Part shown: one piece after another, positions 45,094 to 56,399 of the stretch
Numbering within the stretch: position 1 is the stretch's first letter
How the letters are laid out: every line of letters begins with the position of its first letter
Origin: Pomphorhynchus laevis
Lineage: Eukaryota; Acanthocephala; Palaeacanthocephala; Echinorhynchida; Pomphorhynchidae
Assembly: GCA_012934845.2 (NCBI GenBank)
Contig: WNNJ02003184.1
Coordinates: 1-64,000 of the forward strand
Reading direction: 5' to 3'
Length of the DNA: 64,000 nucleotides
Program-made: the position numbers and the translations under genes
The notes under the pieces: model-generated
Told to the model about the DNA's origin: nothing
The model's database searches: none
What the model saw: only the letters and a program-made list of their open reading frames with translations

Positions 45094-45623
45094 TGAGAGT
45101 CCTAACGGGAAAGTTCGTTATTACAGTTCTTCTGATAAGATTTCTGAATTGATTAACTACTTAATTGAACATAACAGTTCAACCAATAACCAAAATGATA
45201 ATCAAAATGCTAACGAATATTGTGCATTCGCGCAGGAAGGATGCTGTTATCCGACAATTATCGACAACCAAGGCATTCTTGATCAATTGACAAAAATGCA
45301 GATCGAAATCAAGAAGGACATGCAAATGACGTTGCTGTTGACTGACGAGCGACTTCAAAAGCTAAAGAATTCAAATGCACACAACATGTCTGAAAAGTTA
45401 CGCCAGTCTTACTTTGAAAACTATTTTAAGAAATTCGATATCAAGCTCAATATGGATAACGATTTTTCTTTATCTTACTACCATTATCGATGCTTATCCC
45501 CATGGACATCACCGCTATCTGAACGAAGTAGTTTTCAGGATGAACTTCAGCTTCAAAACATAAGCCAGTCGGAAAAAATCGATTCAAATTCTCACTATCT
45601 AAATGATGGCCATTTATCATCAA
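45094..45623 (+). CDS. BPTF: BPTF exon 4: RYYSS block and acidic linker
   Basis: Acceptor TTTTGGTCTAG at 45,093; joined codon gives LFIESPNGKVRYYSSSDKIS then ELINYLIEHNSS, aligning with vertebrate KIWYYSTKVQLAELIDCLD. Continues with an N/Q-rich insert, then a helical stretch (DQLTKMQIEIKKDMQMTLLL) matching the EEMREEIHRHMDITEDLTNK region. Ends in a Ser-rich segment; donor GTATGA at 45,624 (phase 1) fits the next exon. Confidence 0.85.
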
Positions 45624-45814
45624 GTATGATCAAGTATTCTTCGGTTAATATTGAAAATTACTACATTTTTAAAATTTATATTATTAGTAGTGTCGGACAA
45701 CATCAGTTTAGATACGTTTGATCATGGGTCTGCTACATTGTTAGACTCAGGTATTTCACCATGTTCTTTATTATTTTACATCGTTAATCTACTTCAATCT
45801 ATATTATTTGGCAG

Positions 45815-46188
45815 AATGTGCTGCTGTTTGTGGTAATGTCAATGATATCAACAATTCGCGGCTGTCAAAACAAAATTGTACCAATATAGAGAGTTTTTCT
45901 GACAACGATTCCAAATATCCGCATCAACTCGATGGATGCTTTGACCACGACAGTGATGCCGATGACACGTTAATGACAGATTTTACAGACACTGACGATA
46001 ACCCGTCGTCGAATGAAACTGCCATCAACGAATATCCCTGCATGGATAACAACAGTCAAAGCTGCTTGAATCGTTTTCCCGAATATTCAGAACAATTCGA
46101 ATCTTCCAAATCCAGTGATGATGGCTCAAACAATTTCAGTGATTCTCAATGTCGGAATAGTGTCGGAATAAAAACGTCATCCTCGCCG
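45815..46188 (+). CDS. BPTF: BPTF exon 5: acidic Asp/Ser-rich linker
   Basis: Acceptor ATTTGGCAG at 45,814, donor GTGCGT at 46,189; phases 1 in, 0 out. Encodes CGNVNDINNSRLS..., DHDSDADDTLMTDFTDTDD and further Ser/Asn/Asp-rich residues. No domain; vertebrate BPTF also has a long acidic disordered region here. Confidence 0.78.
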
Positions 46189-46888
46189 GTGCGTGGTTTG
46201 TTTAACTTCATTTTATTGTATTCGTCTTATACGTTTTATAAGTTTGCTTTGCGATTTTTTAATTATATTATCATCATTTTAAGTGTTTTAACAAAATATT
46301 AGATGCAGTAAGTATTAGTTTACAATTAGGTGACGTCAAGTAAGCGTTTTGTTAAGAATAAAGGACCAGTAAATGTATAAAAAGTCTTGTTTAAATTTTG
46401 AAATCAGTTATCTTGGACAAGTTAAGATAACACCTGAATTTGTTACTTTTAAGTGTGATTATATATAATTTATTCGCAGCTTTTACTATTTAACGTTTGT
46501 AATATGAATCGAATAATTTTGAAAAACTGATCTTATAAGAACTATAATTTACTTTAAATATTGGGCTAGCACTTATAGATTTATTGCTCGGTAATATTTC
46601 AATTCAGCAATTCTTGCAACTGCAGGCAAAGAGTAGCATGATTTTCACCGCTTCTCTAACTAAACGTTTACTGCTACGATAAAATAATGTTACTACTGCT
46701 AGCTTGCTTAATGCGTTTGACTTTCAATCTCCAATATAGGAGCAGCTACATACTTACAAACAACGCGAACATTTAAAAAGTTCATATCTTTGTAAGCATG
46801 TATCTTTTTTTATCATGTATCATTTTTTCTATCTATACACCGTTTGCAAACTGTTTAGCTGATATTTTTCAATCTATAAACCGTTTAG

Positions 46889-47006
46889 CTGACTGACGAT
46901 ACTCGCGATGTCGATTCGAATTTATCAAAACAGGGTGACAATGTGTATTCTTATTTTCAAGACAATATTAATCGTGAGGATACAGACTGCAAAATGTTTC
47001 AAAGCG
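46889..47006 (+). CDS. BPTF: BPTF exon 6 (short linker exon)
   Basis: Acceptor CCGTTTAG at 46,888, donor GTAACA at 47,007. Open frame LTDDTRDVDSNLSKQGDNVY and SYFQDNINREDTDCKMFQSG; phase 0 to 1 fits both neighbours. Disordered, no motif; supported only by splice sites and phase. Confidence 0.6.
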
Positions 47007-47059
47007 GTAACAATATAAATATACTTTAATATGTCATATTATATTCATTGTTTACACAG

Positions 47060-47116
47060 ATTCGTTATCTAGTCAAATCGTCACCGTCCATACGAATACC
47101 TGTACTACAGATGCAT
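47060..47116 (+). CDS. BPTF: BPTF exon 7 (57-nt micro-exon)
   Basis: Acceptor TTTACACAG at 47,059 and donor GTACGT at 47,117; phase 1 in and out. Encodes about DSLSSQIVTVHTNTCTTDA. The intron before it is 53 nt. Supported by splice sites and phase only. Confidence 0.58.
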
Positions 47117-49395
47117 GTACGTATATAAGAAACAGTAAGAACGAAAATTATAATTTTTGCTGTTCATCTTTAAAGCTACTTATCGATGTCAGGCATTTAG
47201 GTAGTTGCAACTCTCTAAATCATTGTCAGTGAATCTCGGCATTTCGTTATAATTTCAAACTAAAAATAAAAATCAATTTTATTCTAACGTAAATAATAAT
47301 CGGTATGTTTTCACTACATCATTCATAATAGAGATTGGATATTTAGCTGTTGCTCGATTTATGTTGTATTCTCTTTCTTTAAATTTCAATTCAAATACGC
47401 AAAGAAGCGTTCTGTTTTATTAGGAGGAAAATGTCTGCAATAGACATTACATATATTAAATATATAAAGTTATCAATACTAAAAAACTGCTTATCTATAT
47501 ATAGTCTAACCAAAATGTACACTTATATTTATATTGTTTCCTACTTTTAAAGTCCAAGACCAATTGTGTTTTTGACCATTCAAGGACATAGAAAAATAGC
47601 CAAACTGTACCAGCATTACTGAATTAGTACTCATCCTCATCGTATCATTCTTATAACGCTTAATACATTTCAGTTGCTTCGTTTTTCTTTTTTTTATTAA
47701 AACCTAATCGTTTAACATGGTAATTATGAAATTGAGACTCTTGAGCAAAATAGTTAATATAAGAGTAATATAAGTTAGTGTAAAAGTAATAAAATCGATA
47801 CTGCATATGCTAAATATATAAAGCTGAATAAATCGTTACAATTGATACAAAGTTAAATATGAAAAATAATGTATTTGTATCGATCAAAAATAAGTCATTA
47901 GAAAATAGCATGATGCCATGTACGATAGTTACTTAACCTATTATCACTTAATAACAGCAAATTAAGAAGCAGTTATGACGTCCTTACACAACCGACCTAA
48001 ACGAGAAGAGCAGATTTGCCAAATTTTTAATAAAGAAGTAAATCTAAATTTAATATTGACGGGTTTACTTAATTTGTAGCAGTTAAGACAAAAATTATGT
48101 CAATATGTAGCTGGATTCGAATAACATGTTTTCAATCTAAGCGTACCAAGAAGATTTTGTATACACAAAATATTAATTTTATATGTTGCAATATTTCAAT
48201 AACAATGTGTTTTCATCTTAAGATAAAAATAAAAGTTGTTTTTTCTTGAAATGTTTTTAAACAGTTTTTATTTCCCTGAAAATGGCAGCAATAGCTGGCA
48301 AAATATAGTAACTCGTTCATGTTTTGTGTATATGAAAACACGAAGGTCGAATTAATGCATATGTTTAAACGAATAATAGGTGATTTTGGATATTTTTATA
48401 TTTTATTCTTTAAATATTTTTCGTTTCTTCAATATTATTTGCTTCAATCAGTCGATTAATCGGAATATTATGCAAAAAAATATCTAGAAAATTATTATGG
48501 ACTCAAGGAAAATACGATTTTATTTTGTAAACAAGCTTCCGATCTTTTAGATCCTTTTCAAGTTGCAACATTTACAATCGACACTTTGTATACAGTACAA
48601 ATGATCAGGTTATTCTTCCTGAGAATTTTATTAGAAATCATTTTAAACCCTCAAATACAGAAAAGGTTTCCATATATATAATGAAAGAGCTGCAACATTG
48701 AGTAATATATTAAAATTGAAACCTGTCACATCACACCATGGACAGGTATGCACAATTCTATGCAACATTCACCGACTGTGAATATGCATACATAGGTCAA
48801 ACTAATAAAGCAATAAATACATGCATATATCAACACCGCTATTTCAACTCTAACGAGGTGAAACGTCGTCAGTCATTGCAAATCATGTTTTCCAGACAGA
48901 TTACGTAATTGGATTTGATCAAACTTCATGCTTATCGAAAGAAGACAATATGTTGAGACGTTTGGTCAAAGAGTCCATATACATAGTGGTACAAAAACCT
49001 GTGATGGCCAACAACAAAGGTAGTTGGTATTTGAAATTACCACTTACGAACGAAATGGAATTCACTTAATATGAAAAATTCTTCCTGATCGTTTTTTATT
49101 ATATATGCAACGTGTCGATTGCAAATGTTACAACTTAAAAAAGATCTAAACGATCGAAAGCTTGTTAACGAAAGAAAACTTTTTTTTCCTTGAGACTATA
49201 ATAATTTTCCAGCAATATGCATAATAATCCACCAAACTCAAATAAAATTCTAACGTATTAATAGGAATGCTTACCTTTTATTACCTATCCGTTTACTTTT
49301 TAGATTAGTTTTGTTTAAATAAAAATACTTGAACCACAATCAATTTGTAGCATATTAATTTGTTTTTTTTTGAACCTGCATTTGATCGATTTTAG
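47117..49395. other. BPTF: BPTF intron 7
   Basis: AT-rich intron of about 2.3 kb. Nothing recognised from 47,117 to 48,460; a TIR-flanked PLE remnant occupies 48,460-49,240. Confidence 0.6.
48460..49240 (+). mobile_element. PLE GIY-YIG remnant between inverted repeats
   Basis: About 120-bp inverted repeats (48,460-48,586 and 49,115-49,240; e.g. TCGATTG(C/T)AAATGTT and GATCTAAA) flank a fragment encoding CEYAYIGQTNKAINTCIYQH, then LSKEDNMLRRLVKESIYI and NKGSWYLKLPLTNE, the C-terminal GIY-YIG region of a canonical PLE. The inverted arms are probably the PLE terminal repeats. Broken. Confidence 0.78.
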
Positions 49396-49530
49396 CATCG
49401 CCGAAGTGTTTAACAAATCAACCACCTGCTTCCTTTACTGTGTTGCAATCTGAGCAAAGTTTTAACAAGAACAGTAGCCGCAAAATCAAAAGAGATTTAA
49501 AATTGATAACAGACGCTTCTAATTCAGACG
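49396..49530 (+). CDS. BPTF: BPTF exon 8 (basic linker)
   Basis: Acceptor GATTTTAG at 49,395, donor GTAATT at 49,531; phase 1 in and out. Encodes SPKCLTNQPPASFTVLQSEQ then SFNKNSSRKIKRDLKLITDA. Lys/Arg-rich; no domain. Confidence 0.68.
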
Positions 49531-49757
49531 GTAATTATCAATACACCGTATAATTAAAATATAATTAGTAATTGTTAATAATTATGTAAATTATTCTTTT
49601 TTATAATAAATATTAATATTATAAGATATATATATTATAAATTTCATAATTTAGTATGACATATTACAATAAATATTTTTTCTCTTTAAAATAAAAAAAA
49701 TTTATTCAAATTTTAAAAGAAATATAAATGTCAGGGTATATTTCTTCTACAAAAAGT

Positions 49758-50120
49758 ACCAAGAATCACAGTTGTTCCATAAATGATGGCATTTAAAAGA
49801 TCAACAACAACCAGAGACAACGATGCACGTCTAGATCTAATGATTCAAAAAGCACCAAGAATCACACTTGTTCCATAAATGATGGCATTTAAAAGATCAA
49901 CAACAACCAGAGACAACGATGCACGTCTAGATCTAATGATTCAAAAAGCACCAAGAATCACACTTGTTCCATAAATGATGGCATTTAAAAGATCAACAAC
50001 AACCAGAGACAACGATGCACGTCTAGATCTAATGATTCAAAAAGCACCAAGAATCACACTTGTTTCATAAACAATAACATTTAAAAGATCAACAACAACC
50101 AGAGACAACGATGCACGTCC
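49758..50120 (+). repeat. 96-bp tandem minisatellite, about 3.8 copies
   Basis: The start ACCAAGAATCACA recurs at 49,758, 49,854, 49,950 and 50,046, a strict 96-bp period. Copies differ at only a few bases. Located in BPTF intron 8. In-frame stops make it non-coding despite its length being a multiple of three. Confidence 0.93.
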
Positions 50121-50667
50121 TATATAATTTGTTTTGGATTCCGTACAAACAATCAGTTGGTGTAATCCTTTTTTGATGCAAGTGTATTCAACATACATGC
50201 CTAATCTTATTCAACCCCGGATACCCGTGTTGCGCATTGATTTCATGAAAACCGCAAAAAGGCAAAGTATGAGGAGAGTTTCAAAGTTGAACGACTGTGA
50301 GTTCTACCGTTGATATTTTATATATCTGGAGGAATCGGACCTACAACGAATTTTGTATTGCAACAGTTAGCACGTGAAATATCATCGCGAATAAAGTTAA
50401 CTTATAATTTGTAAATGTATAGGATTGAAGAAAGGGAGTGAAAAAGTTTTATTCCAAATATAATGTTAACTTATTGTATTGCGATATTAAGAAAAACTAA
50501 GTATCACCATCATTAAAGCTGTTTCTCTCAGCATACGAATGACTGTTTAATATCGATAAGGCCTACTAAACAAGCTTGTGCGATGATACGATATGAACAT
50601 TTGAAAAAAGGTAAAAAAGAATAAGCTTAAAAATTCGATTTTTATACTAAAAAACAATAAAATAAGT

Positions 50668-50999
50668 AGCTGGATCAAAGGAAAGAATAAATTATTTTTG
50701 ATATTTCGCTAAGTACTGTAAGCATATTCAGAAAATTACAATGTTTTTTTAATGTAAATGCTTATATAAAAAAGTTCAAAACGATTACCGCCATTTGCTT
50801 TTGGCAGGTTGTGTTATTGTTAGCGATAACCAGCTGGTTATCGCTAACAACAGCAGCACCTGCCCAAAGCAAATGGCGGTGATCGTTTTGAACTTTTTTA
50901 TATAAGCATTTACATTAAAAAAACATTGTAATTTCCTGAAGATGCTTACAGTAGTTAGTGAAATATCAAAACCAATTTATTCTTTCCTTTGATCCAGCT
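50668..50999. repeat. Foldback element with ~166-bp arms
   Basis: Long near-perfect palindrome centred on CCAGCTGG at about 50,833. Outer ends AGCTGGATCAAAGGAAAGAA / TTCTTTCCTTTGATCCAGCT. Pieces of the same arm (TTTGATATTTCG...CATCTTAAGAAAATT; TTTGATTCAGCTCCAAT) also occur inside the PLE copy at 57,800-57,850 and 58,410-58,470. No ORF. Confidence 0.88.
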
Positions 51000-51132
51000 C
51001 CAATAAGTATTTATCAATAATGGATCAGTATCAACTATTTAAAATAAAATAAGATATTTATTGTTGTTAAAAATTTATAATTAATTATTTTACGTTTATT
51101 ATTTTTCATTTACCTTGTTATGTTCGACCTAG

Positions 51133-51303
51133 TTCAGAGACGATCAACACGCATAGCTACTGGAAAGCTAAAGCCTCGTCCTTACGTGCAACTTGATAAG
51201 GGGGATATCAGTTCAGCAGATGAATCACATAACGACGCGATGAAAAGCCTTCAATCATCAAATCGTACTTCATCGAAATCATGTATTCTATATTCATCAT
51301 TAT
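51133..51303 (+). CDS. BPTF: BPTF exon 9: STRI block
   Basis: Acceptor GTTCGACCTAG at 51,132. Encodes VQRRSTRIATGKLKPRPYVQ, matching vertebrate GSTRIITRLRNPD, followed by an acidic/Ser stretch. The end is uncertain: donor GTATAG at 51,304 gives a 39-nt intron, donor GTACTT at 51,265 a 78-nt intron; both are phase 1. Confidence 0.78.
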
Positions 51304-51342
51304 GTATAGTTAGTAGCTCGGTCTTTTTGTAAATGAGTTTAG

Positions 51343-52125
51343 GTACACGGAGACGTCGATTCACTGTGCAATACAACAACCAGACGTTTGCCGCTACTAA
51401 AGATGCGCAGTCGTCTTTATCGTTATCACGCAGAAGACGAAAATCCAAATTGAAATCTGCAAATTTAAAATCACCAGGTGGATCGAGCACAAATAGCTAT
51501 TATCAATCTTCGGCAATCGAAGGGTCTTCGCTACAGTACGAAACTTCTGAATCTCAGCAATCTACCACAACCACAAATACTGTTTACTCTTCTACCTCCG
51601 TTGCTCCCAACACTCCAAAAAGTTGTAAATCCAATACTTACAGCAAAAGTCGAAATAAGCGGTCTACAGTTATAAATAAAGAAGTAACTTTAAACAGGAA
51701 CGCATCTAACGTATCAGATCTGTTAAACACTTCTGCTACCGTTGATGATGTACCACGTCCGCTGCCGACTGCTTCTTTACTGGTGCGATGTGACGGTACC
51801 AGCACTCTACTTATGGAACCAATTCCAACGGACGTTACAGATTGTTCAGAACTGTTAGACAGCGATGGAGAAATGAGTACCACAATAACTGATTGTAGGG
51901 CGTACAGCTTTCTTACAGGGAAAGATGAAACCGCTGATTTATTAGTCAATATGAATACATTTCTTAAGGATTTTGAAAGTCTTATTTCTTTTATTGGGCT
52001 TGGGAGTACGTCTGATCTAAGAAATTTGCTGCAAAGCTGTTCTGGTGCATATACCGATTCTTCCTTGATGCCTATTCCATACACATCAATCGATCCTAAC
52101 CATAATGATGGTCTGTATAGGCTAG
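51343..52125 (+). CDS. BPTF: BPTF exon 10: basic and Ser/Thr-rich linker
   Basis: Acceptor GAGTTTAG at 51,342, donor GTAAGT at 52,126. Begins TRRRRFTVQYNNQTF, then a basic KSKLKS segment, a long Ser/Thr/Asn-rich region, and ends MPIPYTSIDPNHNDGLYRLG, which leads to the next exon like the FKLGQEGKYRVYHNQY region of vertebrates. Largest exon after exon 1. Confidence 0.82.
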
Positions 52126-52546
52126 GTAAGTTTTCAAGTTTTAATTTTATATTAATTTAAAGGTGCTGTTTAATATATATGTATATATGGACTTCAAATT
52201 TTGAATTTGTTTTTATTTATTTTAAAGGTTAAATCAATTTTGCCATTATATTATGTAATGATAACGCTTAAAATTCAAGTATTTTTCTTAGTAGAGAAAT
52301 ATTGACTTTAGACTAGTTTAAAATATCAAAAATTAAAATTTAAATAAAAATTTATTCTGATACATCGTATAGACAATTTATTAGTCAATTTTATTAGTCA
52401 ATTCTTACTTTAGATAAATATAAATTATATGAAATATTATATAATTATTTATTATTTATAATTATTTGTCTTTATTTTTAATTTAAATATAGTTTAAAAT
52501 ACCTGAACTCAGTTATCTGATTTATTTCAATTTTATTTTTTCAAAG

Positions 52547-53014
52547 GTGACGACTGTACTTATTTGCATTATATTAACCCTTATGTTACACACGACTATT
52601 GCCAATCTCGCTCGTCTTATAACTACGATCGTGAAAAGAAAAATCTATTATCTCGACGGTATACTGTGTTCCCAGTTTTTGATTGGGGACTCGATCAGCT
52701 CAAGCTCTCTACTAGCGATGTGGCGAGTAGACGAAAAGCTAGATTCGAAGAAGCAGAAAGAAACAAATTTAATGAACTGAAAGCAGGCATTGGACAGAGA
52801 TCCCATTTACTCCGAATGGCATGCATTGCTTTGTTGGCTCTTGAGTGTCAAATACCTCCATCATTTATGCATAGAGCATGGCATATTGAAAGAGTAAATT
52901 GGGCGAAAGAAGTTGCGTCGTGCTGTGATCCTAGAAGGCTTGCACTGCTGCTTCGACTATTCGAGAATGCCATCAAGCCTATTACATTCAATTCAATCTA
53001 CTTTCATGGACTCG
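52547..53014 (+). CDS. BPTF: BPTF exon 11: WHIM/D-TOX-like helical block
   Basis: Acceptor TTTTTTCAAAG at 52,546, donor GTAAGC at 53,015. Encodes YINPYVTHDYCQSRSSYNYD REKKN-type sequence, FPVFDWGL, then LRMACIALLALECQIPPSFM, HRAWHIERVNWAKEVASC and RRLALLLRLFENAIKPITFN. This aligns with vertebrate STLRLTITQLENNIPSSFLH...NWIKAVQMC...FALALAILECAVKPV, the WSTF/ISWI-interacting helical region. One of the strongest identifiers of the gene. Confidence 0.9.
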
Positions 53015-55859
53015 GTAAGCATCATTGACATTTTGACTTTGTTTTAAAAAATAAACTAATATCATATCACATAAAGTAAGTAAATTACATTTCGATATAT
53101 CGTTTTAATATTTTCGTTCTCGTGAAGTTATTATTTAAAATACTAGAAGTAAACATTTTGTAGCATCGATAAAGTTTGGAAGTTTGCATCTTGTGACGTT
53201 TTTATTTATAACTCCTTAAACATGCCAGATAAGGACAGCTCAATCATCTTGCATATATTTCTTCGTTATTAAGTACTTTACATTAAATAGTGTTAACTAC
53301 TTGTTTCACTGTTTATAAAATACACTATTTGTTTCACTGTTTTTTCCACTTATAAAATACACTACTGTATAATATTGACCTTTATTTACCTCTTACGTTC
53401 AGAGATTTGCATTCTCTCTAAGCGATCACACTCTTTGTTTGAATTTCAATGTCCATTCTCTATATATTACACAGGCAGCTAAATCATTGTTTCATTTTTT
53501 ACGATCTGCTCGGTCAATGCAGGTTGCTCACATCTTGATGATCTTCTCGATTGCTGAAAAGTTCTTGATTGCGAAATATTTATCATCACATATGCAGTGC
53601 GGGCTCTGTATCGTAAGCATATTCAAATATAAAAATTAAAATATGGTAAATTTCTTGAAAAAAAAGAATATGATATTCATGTGTATGTAAATTACACATG
53701 AGCTAAAGCCTTGTAAACATCCTTTTCGTTAAATGTACAAATGCTTTGATCGTTTATTAAGTATGGAAAGCGTGTGCACAACAACTCTACATATTGCTGT
53801 TATTCATACTCTTATAATTGTTGTTCATACAACAATTCATACGTTGTTGTCTTTTTTATTGTCTCTTTATAAACAGCTACATTTTTACATACTTTGGCAA
53901 TGCTGAAAAAGTACTTTTGTATGATAAAGATAACATTTCCTTGATTCTCGGATAGGTTATACGACTAGCAGGCGATCACAAAAATGATTAGGCATTATAT
54001 TATAGAAATACTATTACAGTTTCCCCCGGATCGCAAAGCGATACGGCATTATAGTCGTTACTAATAAGTAAATGGAGATTGCAGATAATTGGTATTGGAA
54101 ACCATCACAGTCCATCAGCAATAAAATATCTAGACCGGTTTATGCTTATTGAGCTACATCAGTAGGGTTCAGATTTTAAGAGTGTTCAGAGATCCTTCAC
54201 AACAGTTTAGAAGTGTTCACAAGGATGATTATTACGTGACAGACATCATCTTCGAGTCTACAAGCGATCAGGGAAAGCGTACTGCAAATATTAGAGAAAT
54301 ATGACTAATCCCTGCCCTTGAATCGTAGAGCTTTACTTTTGTTTTGCTTTAGCTATTTATGTATCTCGTTATTTAATACAACAAACCAATTATCTTTATC
54401 TAATTTGCAAACCACCAATCCCGTTCTTTTAATTTACTTCCTAATGCGCTTAATGTCGCTGCTTAGTTACTCTTTGCTTGAATCTGATTTTAAGAGTTTA
54501 GAAAAAAAACTTGCGTTAGAATAAGAAATTACTCTAAATAATCTAAGTATATCAGATAAAATACATCATTAGCATGTATTCGGCCCCGCTGTTATGCTCT
54601 GGAATTGGATCTGAAACTTGAATATACTGTAGTATCTCCAAATAGTGTATAATCTTAATTCTCAAGCATTGTGTATTATCTATTAATTAGTTTATTAAAA
54701 TTCTGAATTATAAAAGCTCTTAACTTAAAATATCCTAATTACAAAAAAAATACATTTTTTTATTTATGTATAGTAAAAAATGTGTAGACCCAGTCAGTTA
54801 ATTGATATGATTTTTTAAGGTCGAAGCTTCTGTATTTATGCAACCTATTTAAATAGTTCTTTTTTATTAAAACAAGTTGTTTCTAACTTATATCAATTTT
54901 TGAAAATTGAACCTTTTATGTAAATTTAGGACCTAAATTTAAGACGTTAACCAATCGTTTACTTAATTCTCGATTTGACCAATTAGCAAACCTGTTTTCT
55001 ATTCTGTTCGAAATACTTTTAAATCCGCACGCATTTTGGATATCAATGATTTGTTTTTGTGAATCACGCAACTGCACAGATATTTTGCAATGCTTAAAGC
55101 TAATATTAATAAATTAAATATTTAATATTTACATTTCTTACTTATATAGTTATTTAACAATTTTAATCGAGTATTTTACTAAGAATATTAAACAAATTAT
55201 GAATCAAATTTAAATATAAATGTTATAAAGTGTTAGAAATTCAAAACTTTGAACAGCTAACAAAATTCAAAAGTTGCCTGCTGAACTTTTTCTGAAAAGC
55301 CAGAATCGTCAAAATTCATGATTCCAAACGACAACTTTGATTATGATAGAGCGAAATTGTTTTCTTCGCGAGCTACCTAAAATATCGTCTCTATTTTTTA
55401 TTTGGGTTGCTCAATCTCAAATGTTTCCAGTTGTAATGTTATCCAAGCTTGATGTAACAATAAAATAACGACGATAGGGTACAAATGAGTAAAAGATAAG
55501 TTCTAGAAACAATAGTTGCTGCACTAATGTGCAGCAGCAAACCACATTTGTATCACCAACCAATACGGCAGCAGAAGATGTGACTTATTTAAATTGGAAT
55601 TAATTAAATAATTAAAATTAACTGTTTTCGTTTTGGACTCACTTAAAAATATAAAATTTGTTTAAACTAAACCGTATGATATCAAAGTGGCTATAAAACC
55701 GGTTATAAATAATAAACGGTCGACACTAATAAGAAAATTTGCTACATATAATAATATAACCCAAAGGTTGTTGGTGTTTCACCATATTTAAATAGAACCT
55801 TTATGAAAATCGTGTAATAAATTAAGATAAATTGACGTTAGCTCCTTTTTATTTTAAAG
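53015..55859. other. BPTF: BPTF intron 11
   Basis: 2.8-kb AT-rich intron. A decayed PLE-B terminal repeat lies at 54,535-54,830; the rest shows no recognised feature. Confidence 0.65.
54535..54830 (+). repeat. Decayed PLE-B terminal repeat
   Basis: CATGTATTCGGCCCCGCTGT, TTATGCTCTGG and the end GTGTAGACCCAGTCAGTTAA follow the family B repeat with many changes; the GAAACC core survives as GAAACT. The oldest copy of this repeat in the window. Confidence 0.7.
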
Positions 55860-56234
55860 CTGCTGTCAATTTTTATAAAGAAACTTTATCTGACAGAGAG
55901 GAAAGAAAGAAAGAGGAGATCAACAACCGCAAGCGCATCGAATCCGATATTGCCTCGTTCACTGGAAATGTGCCTAAAGGAATCAAAAGTTCCCTATGGA
56001 GGGTCAGAGGCGAGGAATATCGTTTACTTGGTGGTGGCTGGTACTGGAATAGACGAAACTGTAAATTACGAATTCCTCAAGCACTAAATAAAAACGGTCT
56101 TGAGAATGTTATTTCTGCAGGACGTAAAATTCATAGAAGCGTTTCACTTTGCAGTCAGTGGATTCACTCACTTAGACAAAATTTCGACGTTGTCCGTAGT
56201 CGAATGCTCGACCGATCCACTGTTGACCCATCAG
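55860..56234 (+). CDS. BPTF: BPTF exon 12: charged helix and GGGWYW block
   Basis: Acceptor TTTATTTTAAAG at 55,859, donor GTTTGT at 56,235. Begins AVNFYKETLSDREERKKEEI, matching vertebrate RLHRMTSIEREEKEKVKKKE, then LWRVRGEEYRLLGGGWYWNR, matching VWKQKGEEYRVTGYGGWSWI. Good conservation over the whole exon. Confidence 0.9.
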
Positions 56235-56399
56235 GTTTGTGTTTCTGGTTTTAATTTAAAAAATGCGTAAATTCATTTTTATCAATGGCATCACGACTTT
56301 ACTTTACCGGTTAATGACTTAATAAAAATGTGTAATTTATAAGCGATATTTTTATAAATATTATAAATATATTTTTATTTTTATAAATTTTTATAATTT

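Noticed and set aside
45651-45836. Separate short gene across BPTF exons 4 and 5
   Set aside because: Reading through the 191-nt intron; splice sites and phase fit BPTF exons instead.
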